From contig JAMPFE010000017.1 in NCBI GenBank assembly GCA_023664705.1, forward strand, positions 1 through 49,591: a DNA stretch of 49,591 nucleotides. Direction: 5' to 3'. Below are positions 1 to 9,534 of the stretch, piece by piece. Position numbers and translations under genes: made by a program. A model generated the notes under the pieces. The model searched no databases, was not told the origin of the DNA, and worked only from the letters and a program-made list of their open reading frames with translations. The DNA comes from Lachnospiraceae bacterium (GTDB lineage Bacteria > Bacillota > Clostridia > Oscillospirales > Ruminococcaceae). Numbering within the stretch: the stretch's first letter is position 1; each line of letters starts with the position of its first letter.

Positions 1-131
1 TCATATATGGTGTCAAGTGGTTTTTAAAAATTTTTTAAGGAGATGATGTTTATTGTGAGTGTTGATAGCTTGCGAGGAAAGCCAACGGGTAACGATTGAA
101 TTACGGAAAAAAGGTCACGAAGCGTATAGAA

Positions 132-168
132 GAAATACACGCCCTCCGCGCAGTGCAGAGGGCGTTTT
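132..168 (-). terminator. Hairpin terminator downstream of the dprA-like gene
   Basis: CGCCCTC (140-146) pairs with GAGGGCG (158-164). On the minus strand the hairpin is followed by GTGTATTTCTT, so it can end the recQ-PRT/dprA transcript. The plus side also has a short T run. A closely similar hairpin lies at 16536-16575. I see no gene in bases 1-237. Confidence 0.6.
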
Positions 169-237
169 GTGTTGAATGATCGTGCCGCTGCCATCATTTT
201 CGAACGTCGCATAAAATTCGCGCGTCGGATTTCGGCG

Positions 238-1188
238 TCAATCGGTAAAAAACGTGAGCTGCTCTCCAAAGCGCGAATCATCGGAAAAAACACCCACGTC
301 GCCGTCCCAGGTGTCATCGATGGGCACAGCGCCGAGTTTAATAAGCTCTGTGTTCCCCGCGTATGATCTGCAGTCGCGGCAAAATACCGTACAGAGCTTT
401 TTTTTCAGTGCTTCGCAGGCGCCGCTCCATGTGCCGCCCTTATTATAGTCGGACTTCACTACGACCGCAGCTTTCGATTGCGCGTAGATAAATTTGTTGC
501 GCGTCATCGCCATTCCCACGTTAAATCCCGCGTCGGGCACCGCGAGCGATATGAGCAGCAAGCGCTTCTCCTGAATAGCGTTTATCACCTCTCGTTTCCT
601 TATCCTGCGTTCGAGAGAATCGGCGACAAACTCGATACAAAAACTCCCGTTTTCGAGCGCTGCGGCGCATGCCGTGCTGTCGGTGCCCCTCGCGCCTCCC
701 GATACCGCGCCGTATCCATGAGCGACGGTTTTCGCGACGGTCTTTTTCGTGAATTCCATATCGCTGTCGTTCACGGAGCGCGAGCCGACATAACCGACGG
801 CGTTCTTTCGCAGCAGCGAGAGATCGCCCGAACAGTAAAACAAAGGCGGACACGCTCCCCGCAGCTTCTTCTTAAGCGCTTTCGGATATCCATCGTCGGC
901 GCGTGTCACGACCTTGATCCCCGAAGAGGACAGATCCGCCAGCTTGAAAGCGATAGCTGCCGAGCGGTCAAGCAGCCTTTTCACACGCTCGATCTCACTT
1001 TCCCCGAAACCGAGATATTGTTTCATATCGTCATCCGACATATCGGGAATATCATCGGGCGCACGGTCTGCCTTTCGCAGCGCGTCGGCGATCCTTGTCC
1101 ACTCCGACGGCTCGAACGGACGGCAGTCCTTCGCGCAAAGATAACTGCAAAGCACAGCTATCATGGATGCATTTTTATTCTTCATCAT
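238..1188 (-). CDS. DprA/Smf-like DNA-processing protein
   Basis: This 316-residue protein carries the DprA/Smf Rossmann core: a YPKALKKKL lead-in, VGSR, SGGARGTDSTA, and later NKFIYAQSKAAVVVKS with KGGTW. In classical DprA this core binds ssDNA and loads RecA. There is a helical N-terminal segment, and the usual C-terminal winged helix is not evident. I chose the ATGATG start at 1188, behind AAAGGAAAAG. It overlaps the last codons of the upstream helicase gene, so the two are probably translationally coupled. Pairing with a RecQ-PRTase rather than with topA or competence genes suggests a specialised, perhaps defence-related, role. Family assignment is firm; function is inference. Confidence 0.85.
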   Translation of the reverse strand: MMKNKNASMIAVLCSYLCAKDCRPFEPSEWTRIADALRKADRAPDDIPDMSDDDMKQYLGFGESEIERVKRLLDRSAAIAFKLADLSSSGIKVVTRADDGYPKALKKKLRGACPPLFYCSGDLSLLRKNAVGYVGSRSVNDSDMEFTKKTVAKTVAHGYGAVSGGARGTDSTACAAALENGSFCIEFVADSLERRIRKREVINAIQEKRLLLISLAVPDAGFNVGMAMTRNKFIYAQSKAAVVVKSDYNKGGTWSGACEALKKKLCTVFCRDCRSYAGNTELIKLGAVPIDDTWDGDVGVFSDDSRFGEQLTFFTD

Positions 1189-3436
1189 CTTTTCCTTTTG
1201 TTTCGGCGAGCGCATAGGGCAGTATCAGCTCCGCTCCCGCGCCCTTAAGCAGCATATCGCAAACGCCCAACGTCCAGCCCGAATCTATCATATCGTCCAC
1301 CAACAGCAGCTTTTGCGGGATCTCGCATCCGGATCTCAGCGAGAAAGAGTTGTACGCGTTCTCAAACTGGTGAACGCTGTTTTGCTGTTCTTTTTGCTGT
1401 TCCGACTCCGATTTCGTCAGAAGCTCGACGAAAGGTATGCCAAGTTTTGCCGCGAGTCTCCCGGTGAAATCGGGAACGATACCGCTTCTCAGCGACGGCA
1501 CACAGGTGACGGCGGTAATGCTCTTCTCCCGGATAATGGGGGCGAGTATCTCGGCGCTCTTGTCAACAAGGCGGTCGTCGAAGCGCTTGCTGACATATTT
1601 ACCCTGCTTTACAAGCTCTCCGTATGTGGGCATGCCGTATTGAGACAGACACAGCGCGGTCGCAGCGGGGACTGCCTTGCTGTGATCACGGAAAAGCTTG
1701 TCGATCGTTCTTCCCGCAACTGTCTGACCGGCGCCAAGCTCCAAGCCGAACTTCGCTCCGTTGACCGAGGTGCTGTACGGAAACCGTTTGCGAAGCTCGA
1801 TGCTGAAATAATTCCCCTCGAAGTGATCGAGCGCGCTTGCCTTCGAGGCTTCGGATACCTCTGTCGAGAAGAAACCGTTCTTTTTGCAGTTGTCGCAAAT
1901 GCCGCAGTTCTTTTCGGTGGGATCGTCAAGCGCGTTTACAACAAAGCGGTTGTAGCACTTGTCCGTATCGAGATATTGCTTCATCATATCGTATTCGGCT
2001 ATGCGCTGCTTTGTTATCGCGGAATACAGATCTTCGTTGTATGTAAAGACCTTTTCGCTGTCCGCGACGGGGAAATAGCGTTGTTTATCCGATTTTCTTT
2101 TAACGATATACCCCTCGTTTTCAAGGAAAGTCAGCGCCTTTTCCACTCTTGAGTGAGAAAAGTTTACCACTGTCTCGATATCTCCGACCGAGGGCTGACC
2201 GGCAAGACCGTGTTCCGACGGACTTTTTATCAGATCGTAGATCTCCGTAGCCTCCTCCCTTGTCGGAAAAGCGCTGCGGCGGAAAAATTTGTGTATCTTG
2301 TCGTCCTCTTTTCCGTGCATAAGGAACGTATAAGCGCGGTCGATGGCTCTTCCGGCTCTTCCTATCTGCTGGTAATACTTTACTATATCCGCGGGGGTCT
2401 GATAGTGTATCACAAAAGCAATATCCTTTTTGTCATAGCCCATACCGAGCTTTACGGTGGCAACGACCGCCTTTATCTTATTGCCCGCAAAAAGCCGCTC
2501 GGTCTCAATATTATATTTATCGGGATTGTTTTTGTCCGAATACTTGCCAGGATCGCTCGGATCATAGCCCGGATCGTCTTTATCGGGGGTCTTATCGGAA
2601 TAGTACGCGCGGATATCGTTTTTCTCGCGGTTTTTATTAAGGAAATGGGTAAGGTCGTCACAATCGCGCGTCGTGAGACAGTAGATTATCCCGGAGCCCT
2701 CCAGACTGTCGAGATTGTCGAGTATCCACGCATAGCGTTCGGTCTTGCTGTTGAGCTTCAATACCTGAATGTAAAGATTATCGCGCATAAGCTCGCCGCG
2801 GGAGATAAACACATCCCCGCCCAGCTGCTTTTCAAGGTCGGCAATCACGCGGTCGTTGGCGGTAGCGGTAGTGGCGAGGACGGGAACGTTGGGAGGGAGC
2901 ACCTCGATCACCTTCCTGAGACTTGAATACTTCAAGCGGAAATCATAGCCCCAGTCGGAAATACAATGAGCCTCGTCTATAACGAAGAAATTTATATTAA
3001 AGTTTGAATTCGCTATTTCGTCATAGAGAGTTGAAAAAAGCGTCTCGGGAGTGGTGAACAGGATGTCTGTATTGTTGTTTTTAATATCCCGGATGATCGC
3101 ATCCTTGTCGGAACGACTGTTAAGTACAGCGCAATTTAATTCAAATTTATCATTGATGGAAGCAACTTGGTTGTCCATAAGCACCAAGAGAGGGCTGATT
3201 ATGATCGACACGCTTGGTTTCGCGTCTGCTCCGTGCGTGGCTTTGTACTCGCCCTTCAGGAGCTTTGCGGCTATAAAATACACCAAGCTCTTACCCCAAC
3301 CGGTGCGCTGAACCACCAGCGTCCTTTTATTGGTGAGCGTGGCTTCTATCGCCTCATACTGTCCATCGCGGAATTCCGCCCCCTCTCCGAGAAATCTCAG
3401 AAGAGCCTCCCGTGCTTTCCGTTTGATGTCTGTCAT
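1175..3436 (-). CDS. RecQ-family helicase with C-terminal phosphoribosyltransferase-like domain
   Basis: 753 residues. The SF2 RecQ core spans about 20-400: Walker A GWGKS (46-50), DEAH (154-157) followed by CISDWGYDFR, TTATAN, and QQIGRAGR (356-363). A zinc module follows (C494, C511, C514, C517). An acidic, Asp/Pro/Lys-rich insert lies at about 285-312 inside the second helicase lobe. The C-terminus (about 620-753) is PRTase-like, ending in LLVDDMIDSGWTL (711-723), the PRPP-loop pattern of ComF-type proteins. Helicase activity in the 3'-5' direction is expected from the family; what the PRTase domain does here is unknown. The gene heads a two-gene operon with the DprA-like gene and is divergent from the giant helicase. 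Confidence 0.9.
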   Translation of the reverse strand: MTDIKRKAREALLRFLGEGAEFRDGQYEAIEATLTNKRTLVVQRTGWGKSLVYFIAAKLLKGEYKATHGADAKPSVSIIISPLLVLMDNQVASINDKFELNCAVLNSRSDKDAIIRDIKNNNTDILFTTPETLFSTLYDEIANSNFNINFFVIDEAHCISDWGYDFRLKYSSLRKVIEVLPPNVPVLATTATANDRVIADLEKQLGGDVFISRGELMRDNLYIQVLKLNSKTERYAWILDNLDSLEGSGIIYCLTTRDCDDLTHFLNKNREKNDIRAYYSDKTPDKDDPGYDPSDPGKYSDKNNPDKYNIETERLFAGNKIKAVVATVKLGMGYDKKDIAFVIHYQTPADIVKYYQQIGRAGRAIDRAYTFLMHGKEDDKIHKFFRRSAFPTREEATEIYDLIKSPSEHGLAGQPSVGDIETVVNFSHSRVEKALTFLENEGYIVKRKSDKQRYFPVADSEKVFTYNEDLYSAITKQRIAEYDMMKQYLDTDKCYNRFVVNALDDPTEKNCGICDNCKKNGFFSTEVSEASKASALDHFEGNYFSIELRKRFPYSTSVNGAKFGLELGAGQTVAGRTIDKLFRDHSKAVPAATALCLSQYGMPTYGELVKQGKYVSKRFDDRLVDKSAEILAPIIREKSITAVTCVPSLRSGIVPDFTGRLAAKLGIPFVELLTKSESEQQKEQQNSVHQFENAYNSFSLRSGCEIPQKLLLVDDMIDSGWTLGVCDMLLKGAGAELILPYALAETKGKDDEE

Positions 3437-3495
3437 TGATATTCCTCACTTAATAAAAGTTTTTTGTTTTGACGGTGACGATACCGCTGTCTGTA

Positions 3496-3524
3496 ATTAT
3501 AGCATTTTTGGTCGATTTTGTCAA
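3496..3524 (-). promoter_or_regulatory. Sigma-A promoter of the recQ-PRT/dprA operon
   Basis: On the minus strand TTGACA (3524-3519) and TATAAT (3501-3496) are separated by 17 bases, a perfect consensus promoter about 60 bases upstream of the helicase start. Confidence 0.9.
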
Positions 3525-3553
3525 GAATATGTCAAAAAATTTTTAAATATATC

Positions 3554-3582
3554 TTGATATTTCTTTCAAAAAATGTTATAAT
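3554..3582 (+). promoter_or_regulatory. Sigma-A promoter of the giant exonuclease-helicase gene
   Basis: TTGATA (3554-3559) and TATAAT (3577-3582) with a 17-base spacer. AAGGAGA (3624-3630) is the ribosome site for the ATG at 3636. The promoter is divergent from the recQ-PRT promoter, and both lie in a 200-base gap. Confidence 0.9.
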
Positions 3583-3635
3583 CAAAAAGGCAAAAGCGTT
3601 TTTTCGACTTTTATTTCAACAATAAGGAGAAAAAT

Positions 3636-6600
3636 ATGGAAAAGAGGATAGTATACGTTGATACCGAGGTCAACGATAACGGAGAAATATCCGATATCGG
3701 CGCGGTATGGGAGAACGGGGACCGATTTCATGAGGCGTCCGTGAAAAAGCTCGCGGATTACATTTCCGGCGCAGATTTCATATGCGGACATAATATTATC
3801 GAGCACGATAAAAAATATATCGAAAAGGCTCTCGGCGCTCCGATAAATATAAAAGCGATCGATACTCTGTATTTGTCGCCGCTGATGTTTCCGGAAAAGC
3901 ATTATCACAGGCTGCTGAAGGATGACAAATTGCTGTCCGATGCTTTAAACGATCCGGTAAACGACGCAAAGAAGGCACGCGATCTGTTTCATGAAGAGGA
4001 AAGCAGATTTTTTGAGCTTGAGGAGGATCTGCGAAAGATCTATTGCGCTCTGCTCCACACCGAAAGCGAGTTCGGCGCTTTTTTCGAATATGTCGGTTTT
4101 TCGTCCGATACGAATGATGTCACGAGCCTAATCCGCAGCGCCTACAGAGACAAAATATGCGAAAACGCGGATCTCGGCGCGCTTATTGCGGACCACCGCG
4201 TTGAACTTGCCTACGCGCTCGCGCTCATCAGCGTGCCCGACTGTCATTCGGTAACGCCGCCGTGGCTCACTCACAAATTTCCGAAAATCGAAAAAGTGAT
4301 GAGGCTGCTCTGCGGCACACGCTGCGAAGAGGGCTGCAGATATTGCTCGTCCAAGCTCGACCCGCTCACACGGCTTAAGGAGATTTACGGTTTCGACGGT
4401 TTCCGCAGCTTCGACGGCGAGCCGCTTCAGGAGCGTGCTGTTGAGGCTGCTGTAAATGGGCGTTCGCTGCTGACGGTGTTTCCGACAAGCGGCGGAAAAT
4501 CCCTTACATTTCAGCTTCCCGCCCTTATCGCGGGGCAAACCGTACGCGGACTTACCGTCGTAATTTCTCCGCTTCAGTCGCTGATGAAGGATCAGGTGGA
4601 CAATCTCGTAAACAGGGGTATAAGCGCCGCGGTCGCGATAAACGGGCTCTTGTCGCCTGTAGAGCGAACCTCCGTTATTGAGCGAGTTGAAAACGGCACG
4701 GCATCGATACTCTACATTTCTCCCGAACAGCTGCGCTCGCGAGCCGTCACAAGGCTGCTGCTCGGAAGAAACATCGTCCGCTTCGTTATCGACGAGGCGC
4801 ACTGCTTTTCCGCGTGGGGACAGGATTTCCGCGTTGATTATCTTTATATCGGCAAGTTTATCCGCGAATATTGCGCGGAAAAGGGAAAGAAGAAAAACGA
4901 GATCCCCGTATCCTGCTTTACCGCCACCGCAAAAACGCAGGTAAAGGATGACATATGCGGCTATTTTGAAAAAGAACTCGGCTTGGAGCTCGAAAGGGTC
5001 GAATCGTCCGCCGCAAGAAAAAATCTGAGCTACACGGTTATTTCCATCGGGGACGACGGCGACGGCAAAGACACGGATAAGATCGACAGGAAAAAATACA
5101 ATGCTCTGCTGCGGCTTATAGAAGCTCACGGCGAAAGATGTCCCACCATTGTCTACGTCGCGAGAACGCGCCGCACGAAAGAGGTCGCCGAAAAGCTCAC
5201 AAAGGACGATCATCCCGCATTGCCCTTCAACGGAAAAATGAACCCCGCCGATAAGACAGCATACCAAAACGCCTTTATGAGCGGGGACGTCAATATCATT
5301 GTCGCGACCTCCGCTTTCGGAATGGGCGTAGACAAACCGGATGTGGGTCTGGTCGTGCATTACGATATCTCGAGTTCGCTTGAGGATTATCTTCAAGAGG
5401 CGGGAAGAGCGGGGCGCGACCCTTCTATAAGCGCAGATTGCTATATTCTGTTCAACAACAGCGACCTCGACAAAAACTTTATCCTGCTGAATCAGACCAA
5501 GGTCGGGATAAAGGATATTCAGGCGGTTCGGAAAGCCGTTAAGCAGTTGATGGGGCATCGCGGCAGCGTTTGCTGTTCAGCGCTCGAGATAGCCCGCAAA
5601 GCAGGCTGGGACAACAGTCAGCAGGATGCGGAGACACGGGTTAAGACCGCCTTATCCGCATTGGAGCAGGCAAAGCTTATCGAGCGCGGAAAAAACAGAC
5701 CGCGTGTATTTGCTACAAGCATACTTGTGAAAAACGTTGAGGAGGCGCGAAAGAAAATAGAGACCTCCGGAAGATTCTCGAACGCCGCGCCGGGCGACAG
5801 CGGCAGCGCGGAAGAACCACGGCTCAGCGAGGTTGACAACGCGGTGCGGATAATCAAGTGCCTCATTTCCGAGCGCAGCAAGCTCCGCGGCAAGTCCGAC
5901 GACGCCGAGTCGCGCGTTGAATATCTCGCAGACACTCTTTCGCTCAATAACGAGCTTGTCATCAGCCTGATAAACCGTATGCGGGAAGTCGGAGTGCTTG
6001 AGGATGAGAACGATATGTCGGCGTTCATCTCCGCGAAAAAGAACAAGGCGCTCAATAACCTTGAAGAATACATAAAGCTTGACAGATTTCTGCTTGACAG
6101 TCTCTCCGAGACCGAGGAGGAATACAGCCTGAAAGAACTCAATATGGCGGCACAGGATAACGCCGTACCATCGACCAATGTCAAGCGTATATCCGCCATC
6201 CTGTTCTTTTTCGAGATAAAGAATTACATCAAGAGAGAGCGGCGCGGCAGCAACTATGTGAAAATAACGCCCAAGCGCGGGCTTGACCTTCTTCGTCTGC
6301 GCGCCGAAAAACGCTATGAGATAGCGCGCTTCGTTATAGAAGAGCTTACCTCCCAAACGGAGGACTTCAACGGTGTAAAGCCCGTGGAGTTTTCGCTGGT
6401 CGGGATCTATAAGGCGTATTTGGAGGAGCCGAGACTTGAATCCGAGCTTAAGGAAATAACTCTCGGCGACGTTGAAGACGCTCTGCTGTATCTCACGCAT
6501 ATAGGCTCTCTCAAGATAGAGGGCGGTTTTCTCGTTGTTTACAACTCAATGCAAATATCATGCTCCGAAGAGAACAAGGGCAAGCCGTACACCAATGATG

Positions 6601-8582
6601 ATTACAGACAGCTCAAGGAATTTTACCGTCAAAGAGTACATCAGATCCATATCGTCGGCGAATACGCAAAGCTGATGGCGGCAGCCGAAAATGCAGCGGA
6701 TGAAAAAGACGCCGCCAAAAAAGCGGCTTTGGATTTTGTGTCCGATTATTTTGAAATGGATTTTCTCAATTTCAGAAAAAAATATTTCAAAAACGAACGG
6801 AGCAAGGAGATCGAACTCAACATCACCCCCGAGAAATATCATCAGCTGATGAACGGTCTCTCCGACGAGCAGAAACGGATATTCGATTACAATAACGATC
6901 GAAATCCGTATATGGTTGTACCCGCGGGTCCGGGCAGCGGAAAGACCCGTGTGCTCGTGCACAAGCTGGCGTCGCTTATGATGCTCGAGGACGAAAAGCA
7001 TGAGCAGCTGCTTATGCTCACCTTCTCCCGCGCGGCGGCGATAGAATTCAAAACTCGGCTGAGGGAGCTTATCGGCAGCGCCGCCAACTTCGTTGAAATA
7101 AAAACGTTTCATTCTTATTGCTTCGATCTCTGCGGACAAGTCGGAAGGGTCGTTGATGACGAGGAGGAAATGAAAAAGGTCATAACCGATGCCACCGAGA
7201 TGATAAAAAACGGCGAGATCGAAGAGAGCAGAATAGCGAAGTCCGTCTTGGTGATAGACGAGGCGCAGGATATGGATGCAATCGAGTACGAGCTTATTAA
7301 AACTCTCATCGAACGCAACAAAAATATGCGCGTCATCGCGGTCGGCGACGACGATCAAAGCATATACGCCTTTCGCGGGGCAAGCCCGGAATATATGCAA
7401 AGGCTCATCGACGACTACGGAGCGCAGCCGTATGAATTGCTGGATAATTACCGCAGCGGCACAGCTATAACAGCTTTAGCGAACAGGTTTGTAAAAAAGA
7501 TATCCGATCGCCTGAAAACAGACCCCATCAGAGCCATGTCCGCCGAACGCGGCATTGTAAGGATTACCCGATACAAAAGCGCGGAGCTTATCGCACCCGT
7601 AACACAAAATGTTGTCGAGACCTATCACGGCGGCAGGGCGGCTGTGCTCACCTGCGAGAACGAGGAGGCAATGCTCGTCTGCTCTGCGCTGAAAAGACAA
7701 GGAGTTAACGCAAGGCTGATCCAGGACACGGGGCGCTTCAAGCTGCGGGACCTTGCGGAGGTGGATTATTTTCTGTCAAGGCTAACCGAAGAACTTCACG
7801 GTTCCGTGATAAGCCGCGGTCTGTGGGAAAGCTCCAAAGCCGATCTCAACGAACGGTTCAGCGGCAGTGCCTGTCTTGAGGTTATCAACAATATGCTGAA
7901 TATCTATCGAGATACCTGCGGCGATTCGATCTACATGTCCGATTTTGAGATGTTCATTAAGGAGGCACGCTATGAGGATTTTTTCCCAAGCGAACCCGAA
8001 ACCGTATACGTGTCCACAATCCACAAGGCAAAGGGACGCGAGTTCGACAGCGTTTATCTGATGATAGCAAACGGAAAGGATGTTAGGGAAAACGATCGCC
8101 TGCGCTGCTTCTATGTTGGTTTGACAAGAGCGAAGCGTGAGCTTTACATACATTACAGCGGCGACCTGTTCGACAGCTGCCGCAATGTGACAGACGCGGA
8201 GTTTACCGAGGACAGCCGCGTGTATCCCGATTCTGCCGAGCTTATACTTACTCTCTCGCTCGAAAACGTGTATATAAGCTATCTTAAAAACAACGACCCG
8301 GAAAACAATGTGCGTCTGCCTCTAAGCGGCGAAGAACTCCGCGTTGACGGCGATTTTCTTGCCAACGGAAACGGCGAACGTGTAACACGCTTTTCAAGCC
8401 GCTTTTCCGATTACTTAAACCGTTTCTTAAGCAAGGACGACGGATCCGGACGAGACGGTTATTCCATTGAATCCGCAAGGGCGGCGTTTGTTATTATGTA
8501 CCCGGATGAAGACGATCCTGCCGGAACAGAGCGTTTTCCAGTCATCCTTCCCGAACTGTGTTTGCGCAAAAACCGGACTTAG
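3636..8582 (+). CDS. Giant exonuclease-RecQ-UvrD fusion helicase
   Basis: 1648 residues with three catalytic modules. Residues 1-115 look like a DnaQ-type DEDD exonuclease: VDTEV near residue 9, GHNIIEHD, then NDAKKARDLF. The usual motif-III His appears to be Asn or lost. A Cys cluster (C226, C230, C234, C237) precedes a RecQ SF2 helicase with SGGKS (285-289), DEAH (386-389) and EAGRAGR (588-594). Residues about 1070-1550 form a UvrD/SF1 helicase with GPGSGKT (1098-1104), DEAQD (1208-1212), GDDDQSIYAFRG and GLTRAK (1495-1500). Opposite-polarity motors plus a nuclease on one chain suggest DNA unwinding and degradation. The divergent DprA/RecQ-PRT pair suggests one functional locus, possibly antiviral. 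The domain calls are secure; the role is inferred. Confidence 0.9.
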   Translation: MEKRIVYVDTEVNDNGEISDIGAVWENGDRFHEASVKKLADYISGADFICGHNIIEHDKKYIEKALGAPINIKAIDTLYLSPLMFPEKHYHRLLKDDKLLSDALNDPVNDAKKARDLFHEEESRFFELEEDLRKIYCALLHTESEFGAFFEYVGFSSDTNDVTSLIRSAYRDKICENADLGALIADHRVELAYALALISVPDCHSVTPPWLTHKFPKIEKVMRLLCGTRCEEGCRYCSSKLDPLTRLKEIYGFDGFRSFDGEPLQERAVEAAVNGRSLLTVFPTSGGKSLTFQLPALIAGQTVRGLTVVISPLQSLMKDQVDNLVNRGISAAVAINGLLSPVERTSVIERVENGTASILYISPEQLRSRAVTRLLLGRNIVRFVIDEAHCFSAWGQDFRVDYLYIGKFIREYCAEKGKKKNEIPVSCFTATAKTQVKDDICGYFEKELGLELERVESSAARKNLSYTVISIGDDGDGKDTDKIDRKKYNALLRLIEAHGERCPTIVYVARTRRTKEVAEKLTKDDHPALPFNGKMNPADKTAYQNAFMSGDVNIIVATSAFGMGVDKPDVGLVVHYDISSSLEDYLQEAGRAGRDPSISADCYILFNNSDLDKNFILLNQTKVGIKDIQAVRKAVKQLMGHRGSVCCSALEIARKAGWDNSQQDAETRVKTALSALEQAKLIERGKNRPRVFATSILVKNVEEARKKIETSGRFSNAAPGDSGSAEEPRLSEVDNAVRIIKCLISERSKLRGKSDDAESRVEYLADTLSLNNELVISLINRMREVGVLEDENDMSAFISAKKNKALNNLEEYIKLDRFLLDSLSETEEEYSLKELNMAAQDNAVPSTNVKRISAILFFFEIKNYIKRERRGSNYVKITPKRGLDLLRLRAEKRYEIARFVIEELTSQTEDFNGVKPVEFSLVGIYKAYLEEPRLESELKEITLGDVEDALLYLTHIGSLKIEGGFLVVYNSMQISCSEENKGKPYTNDDYRQLKEFYRQRVHQIHIVGEYAKLMAAAENAADEKDAAKKAALDFVSDYFEMDFLNFRKKYFKNERSKEIELNITPEKYHQLMNGLSDEQKRIFDYNNDRNPYMVVPAGPGSGKTRVLVHKLASLMMLEDEKHEQLLMLTFSRAAAIEFKTRLRELIGSAANFVEIKTFHSYCFDLCGQVGRVVDDEEEMKKVITDATEMIKNGEIEESRIAKSVLVIDEAQDMDAIEYELIKTLIERNKNMRVIAVGDDDQSIYAFRGASPEYMQRLIDDYGAQPYELLDNYRSGTAITALANRFVKKISDRLKTDPIRAMSAERGIVRITRYKSAELIAPVTQNVVETYHGGRAAVLTCENEEAMLVCSALKRQGVNARLIQDTGRFKLRDLAEVDYFLSRLTEELHGSVISRGLWESSKADLNERFSGSACLEVINNMLNIYRDTCGDSIYMSDFEMFIKEARYEDFFPSEPETVYVSTIHKAKGREFDSVYLMIANGKDVRENDRLRCFYVGLTRAKRELYIHYSGDLFDSCRNVTDAEFTEDSRVYPDSAELILTLSLENVYISYLKNNDPENNVRLPLSGEELRVDGDFLANGNGERVTRFSSRFSDYLNRFLSKDDGSGRDGYSIESARAAFVIMYPDEDDPAGTERFPVILPELCLRKNRT

Positions 8583-8689
8583 GTATAAAATCGCCTTAGC
8601 GGCAGCCTTTTAATCCGCAGCCGTTCCGCTTTCTCAGAAAATCTCATCTGGATGAAGAGCTTGACAAAGCCGTACTTCGGTCTGCGCAA

Positions 8690-8990
8690 GGCTCAAGGCT
8701 CACCTTATCACAGTACGAACCGATGACGGTGATACGGTGGTCGACATAAACGATTTTGTTTATATTGAGTTTTTTCTCACGAGCAGGTGTTTCACTGCGC
8801 GAACGGCAAAACCGCAAGCTCGAAGGGTACGCTTTCGGCATACGAGAAGGCAGGGGAATTCAGCGGATTTCTGCGCGTTCACAACAGCTATCTTGTCAAC
8901 TGCGCGTACGTTTATTCCATTGAAACGAATTATATCGTCACCGATGACAAAACGCAGATCTCGCGGAGGGCGCGAAAAAACGGCGCTTAA
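8690..8990 (+). pseudogene. LytTR DNA-binding domain remnant
   Basis: The LytTR signature is split by a frameshift. One frame gives DTVVDINDFVYIE (about 8730-8770). Another (8787-8990) gives GTLSAYEK and FLRVHNSYLVNCAYV, ending in SRRARK. No receiver domain or start codon remains in frame, so this is the C-terminal debris of a LytTR-type regulator. The 8583-8690 stretch upstream holds nothing I can identify. Confidence 0.65.
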
Positions 8991-9009
8991 ACTGCTGACC
9001 GCGACCGTC

Positions 9010-9291
9010 GCGTATTTCGTGACCCTGATGAACGTTTTTGCGCAGGAGTTTGGAATGAATGACAGTTATTTTGTAAATCCCGACGGCAGCGACGGCGAGT
9101 GTCAATTCACTGCAGCAGACAATCTGCTTGTGCTGGCAACGCTATGCCGTGACGGTTTACGAGATCCGCGAGATTGCCGCTATGCGTCAAAAATATGTGG
9201 TTTTCATTTCGGGTGAAAATATTACATGGACAAATTCCAACAAGCTGCTTGATCCCGAGGGAGACTTTTACTGCGAGTACGCCGCGGACTG
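9010..9291 (+). pseudogene. D-Ala-D-Ala carboxypeptidase (peptidase S11) fragment
   Basis: The translation AQEFGMNDSYFVNPDGSDG, then a shifted frame with ITWTNSNKLLDPEGDFYCEY, matches the middle part of DacA/S11 penicillin-binding proteins (GM-x-x-T-x-F-x-NP and TNKLL motifs). The catalytic SxxK region is absent and the frame changes near 9140-9180. It abuts the LytTR remnant, so two unrelated decayed genes were joined by deletion. Confidence 0.65.
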
Positions 9292-9451
9292 AAAACGGGA
9301 ACTACTGAACGGCGCGGTTGATCCTAGACCGTGACCGCATTGACACACAGCGTCCCCGACAGCCGCGGCGGATCCGATCTGGCAAGAAATAACGACAGAT
9401 ACGCAGCCCCAAAAGCGAGCTGCAATTTTTTTGAAAAATCTCAAAAAACTA

Positions 9452-9516
9452 TTGACAAATCAATTTTACGGTGTATAATAAAAATATCAATAGCGCACTA
9501 TCAAATATTGCACAAT
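9452..9516 (+). promoter_or_regulatory. Promoter with palindromic MarR-type operators
   Basis: TTGACA (9452-9457) and TATAAT (9474-9479) have a 16-base spacer. Immediately downstream lie two small inverted repeats, ATAG-CGCA-CTAT (9490-9501) and ATTG-CA-CAAT (9507-9516). MarR/OhrR proteins usually bind such sites over their own promoters, so autoregulation of the next gene is likely. AAAGGAG (9519-9525) is its ribosome site. Confidence 0.7.
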
Positions 9517-9534
9517 TGAAAGGAGACGATCCAA

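Noticed and set aside
4128..5558. Long minus-strand open frame inside the giant helicase gene
   Set aside because: Antisense shadow of strongly conserved helicase motifs; no ribosome site and no recognisable protein.
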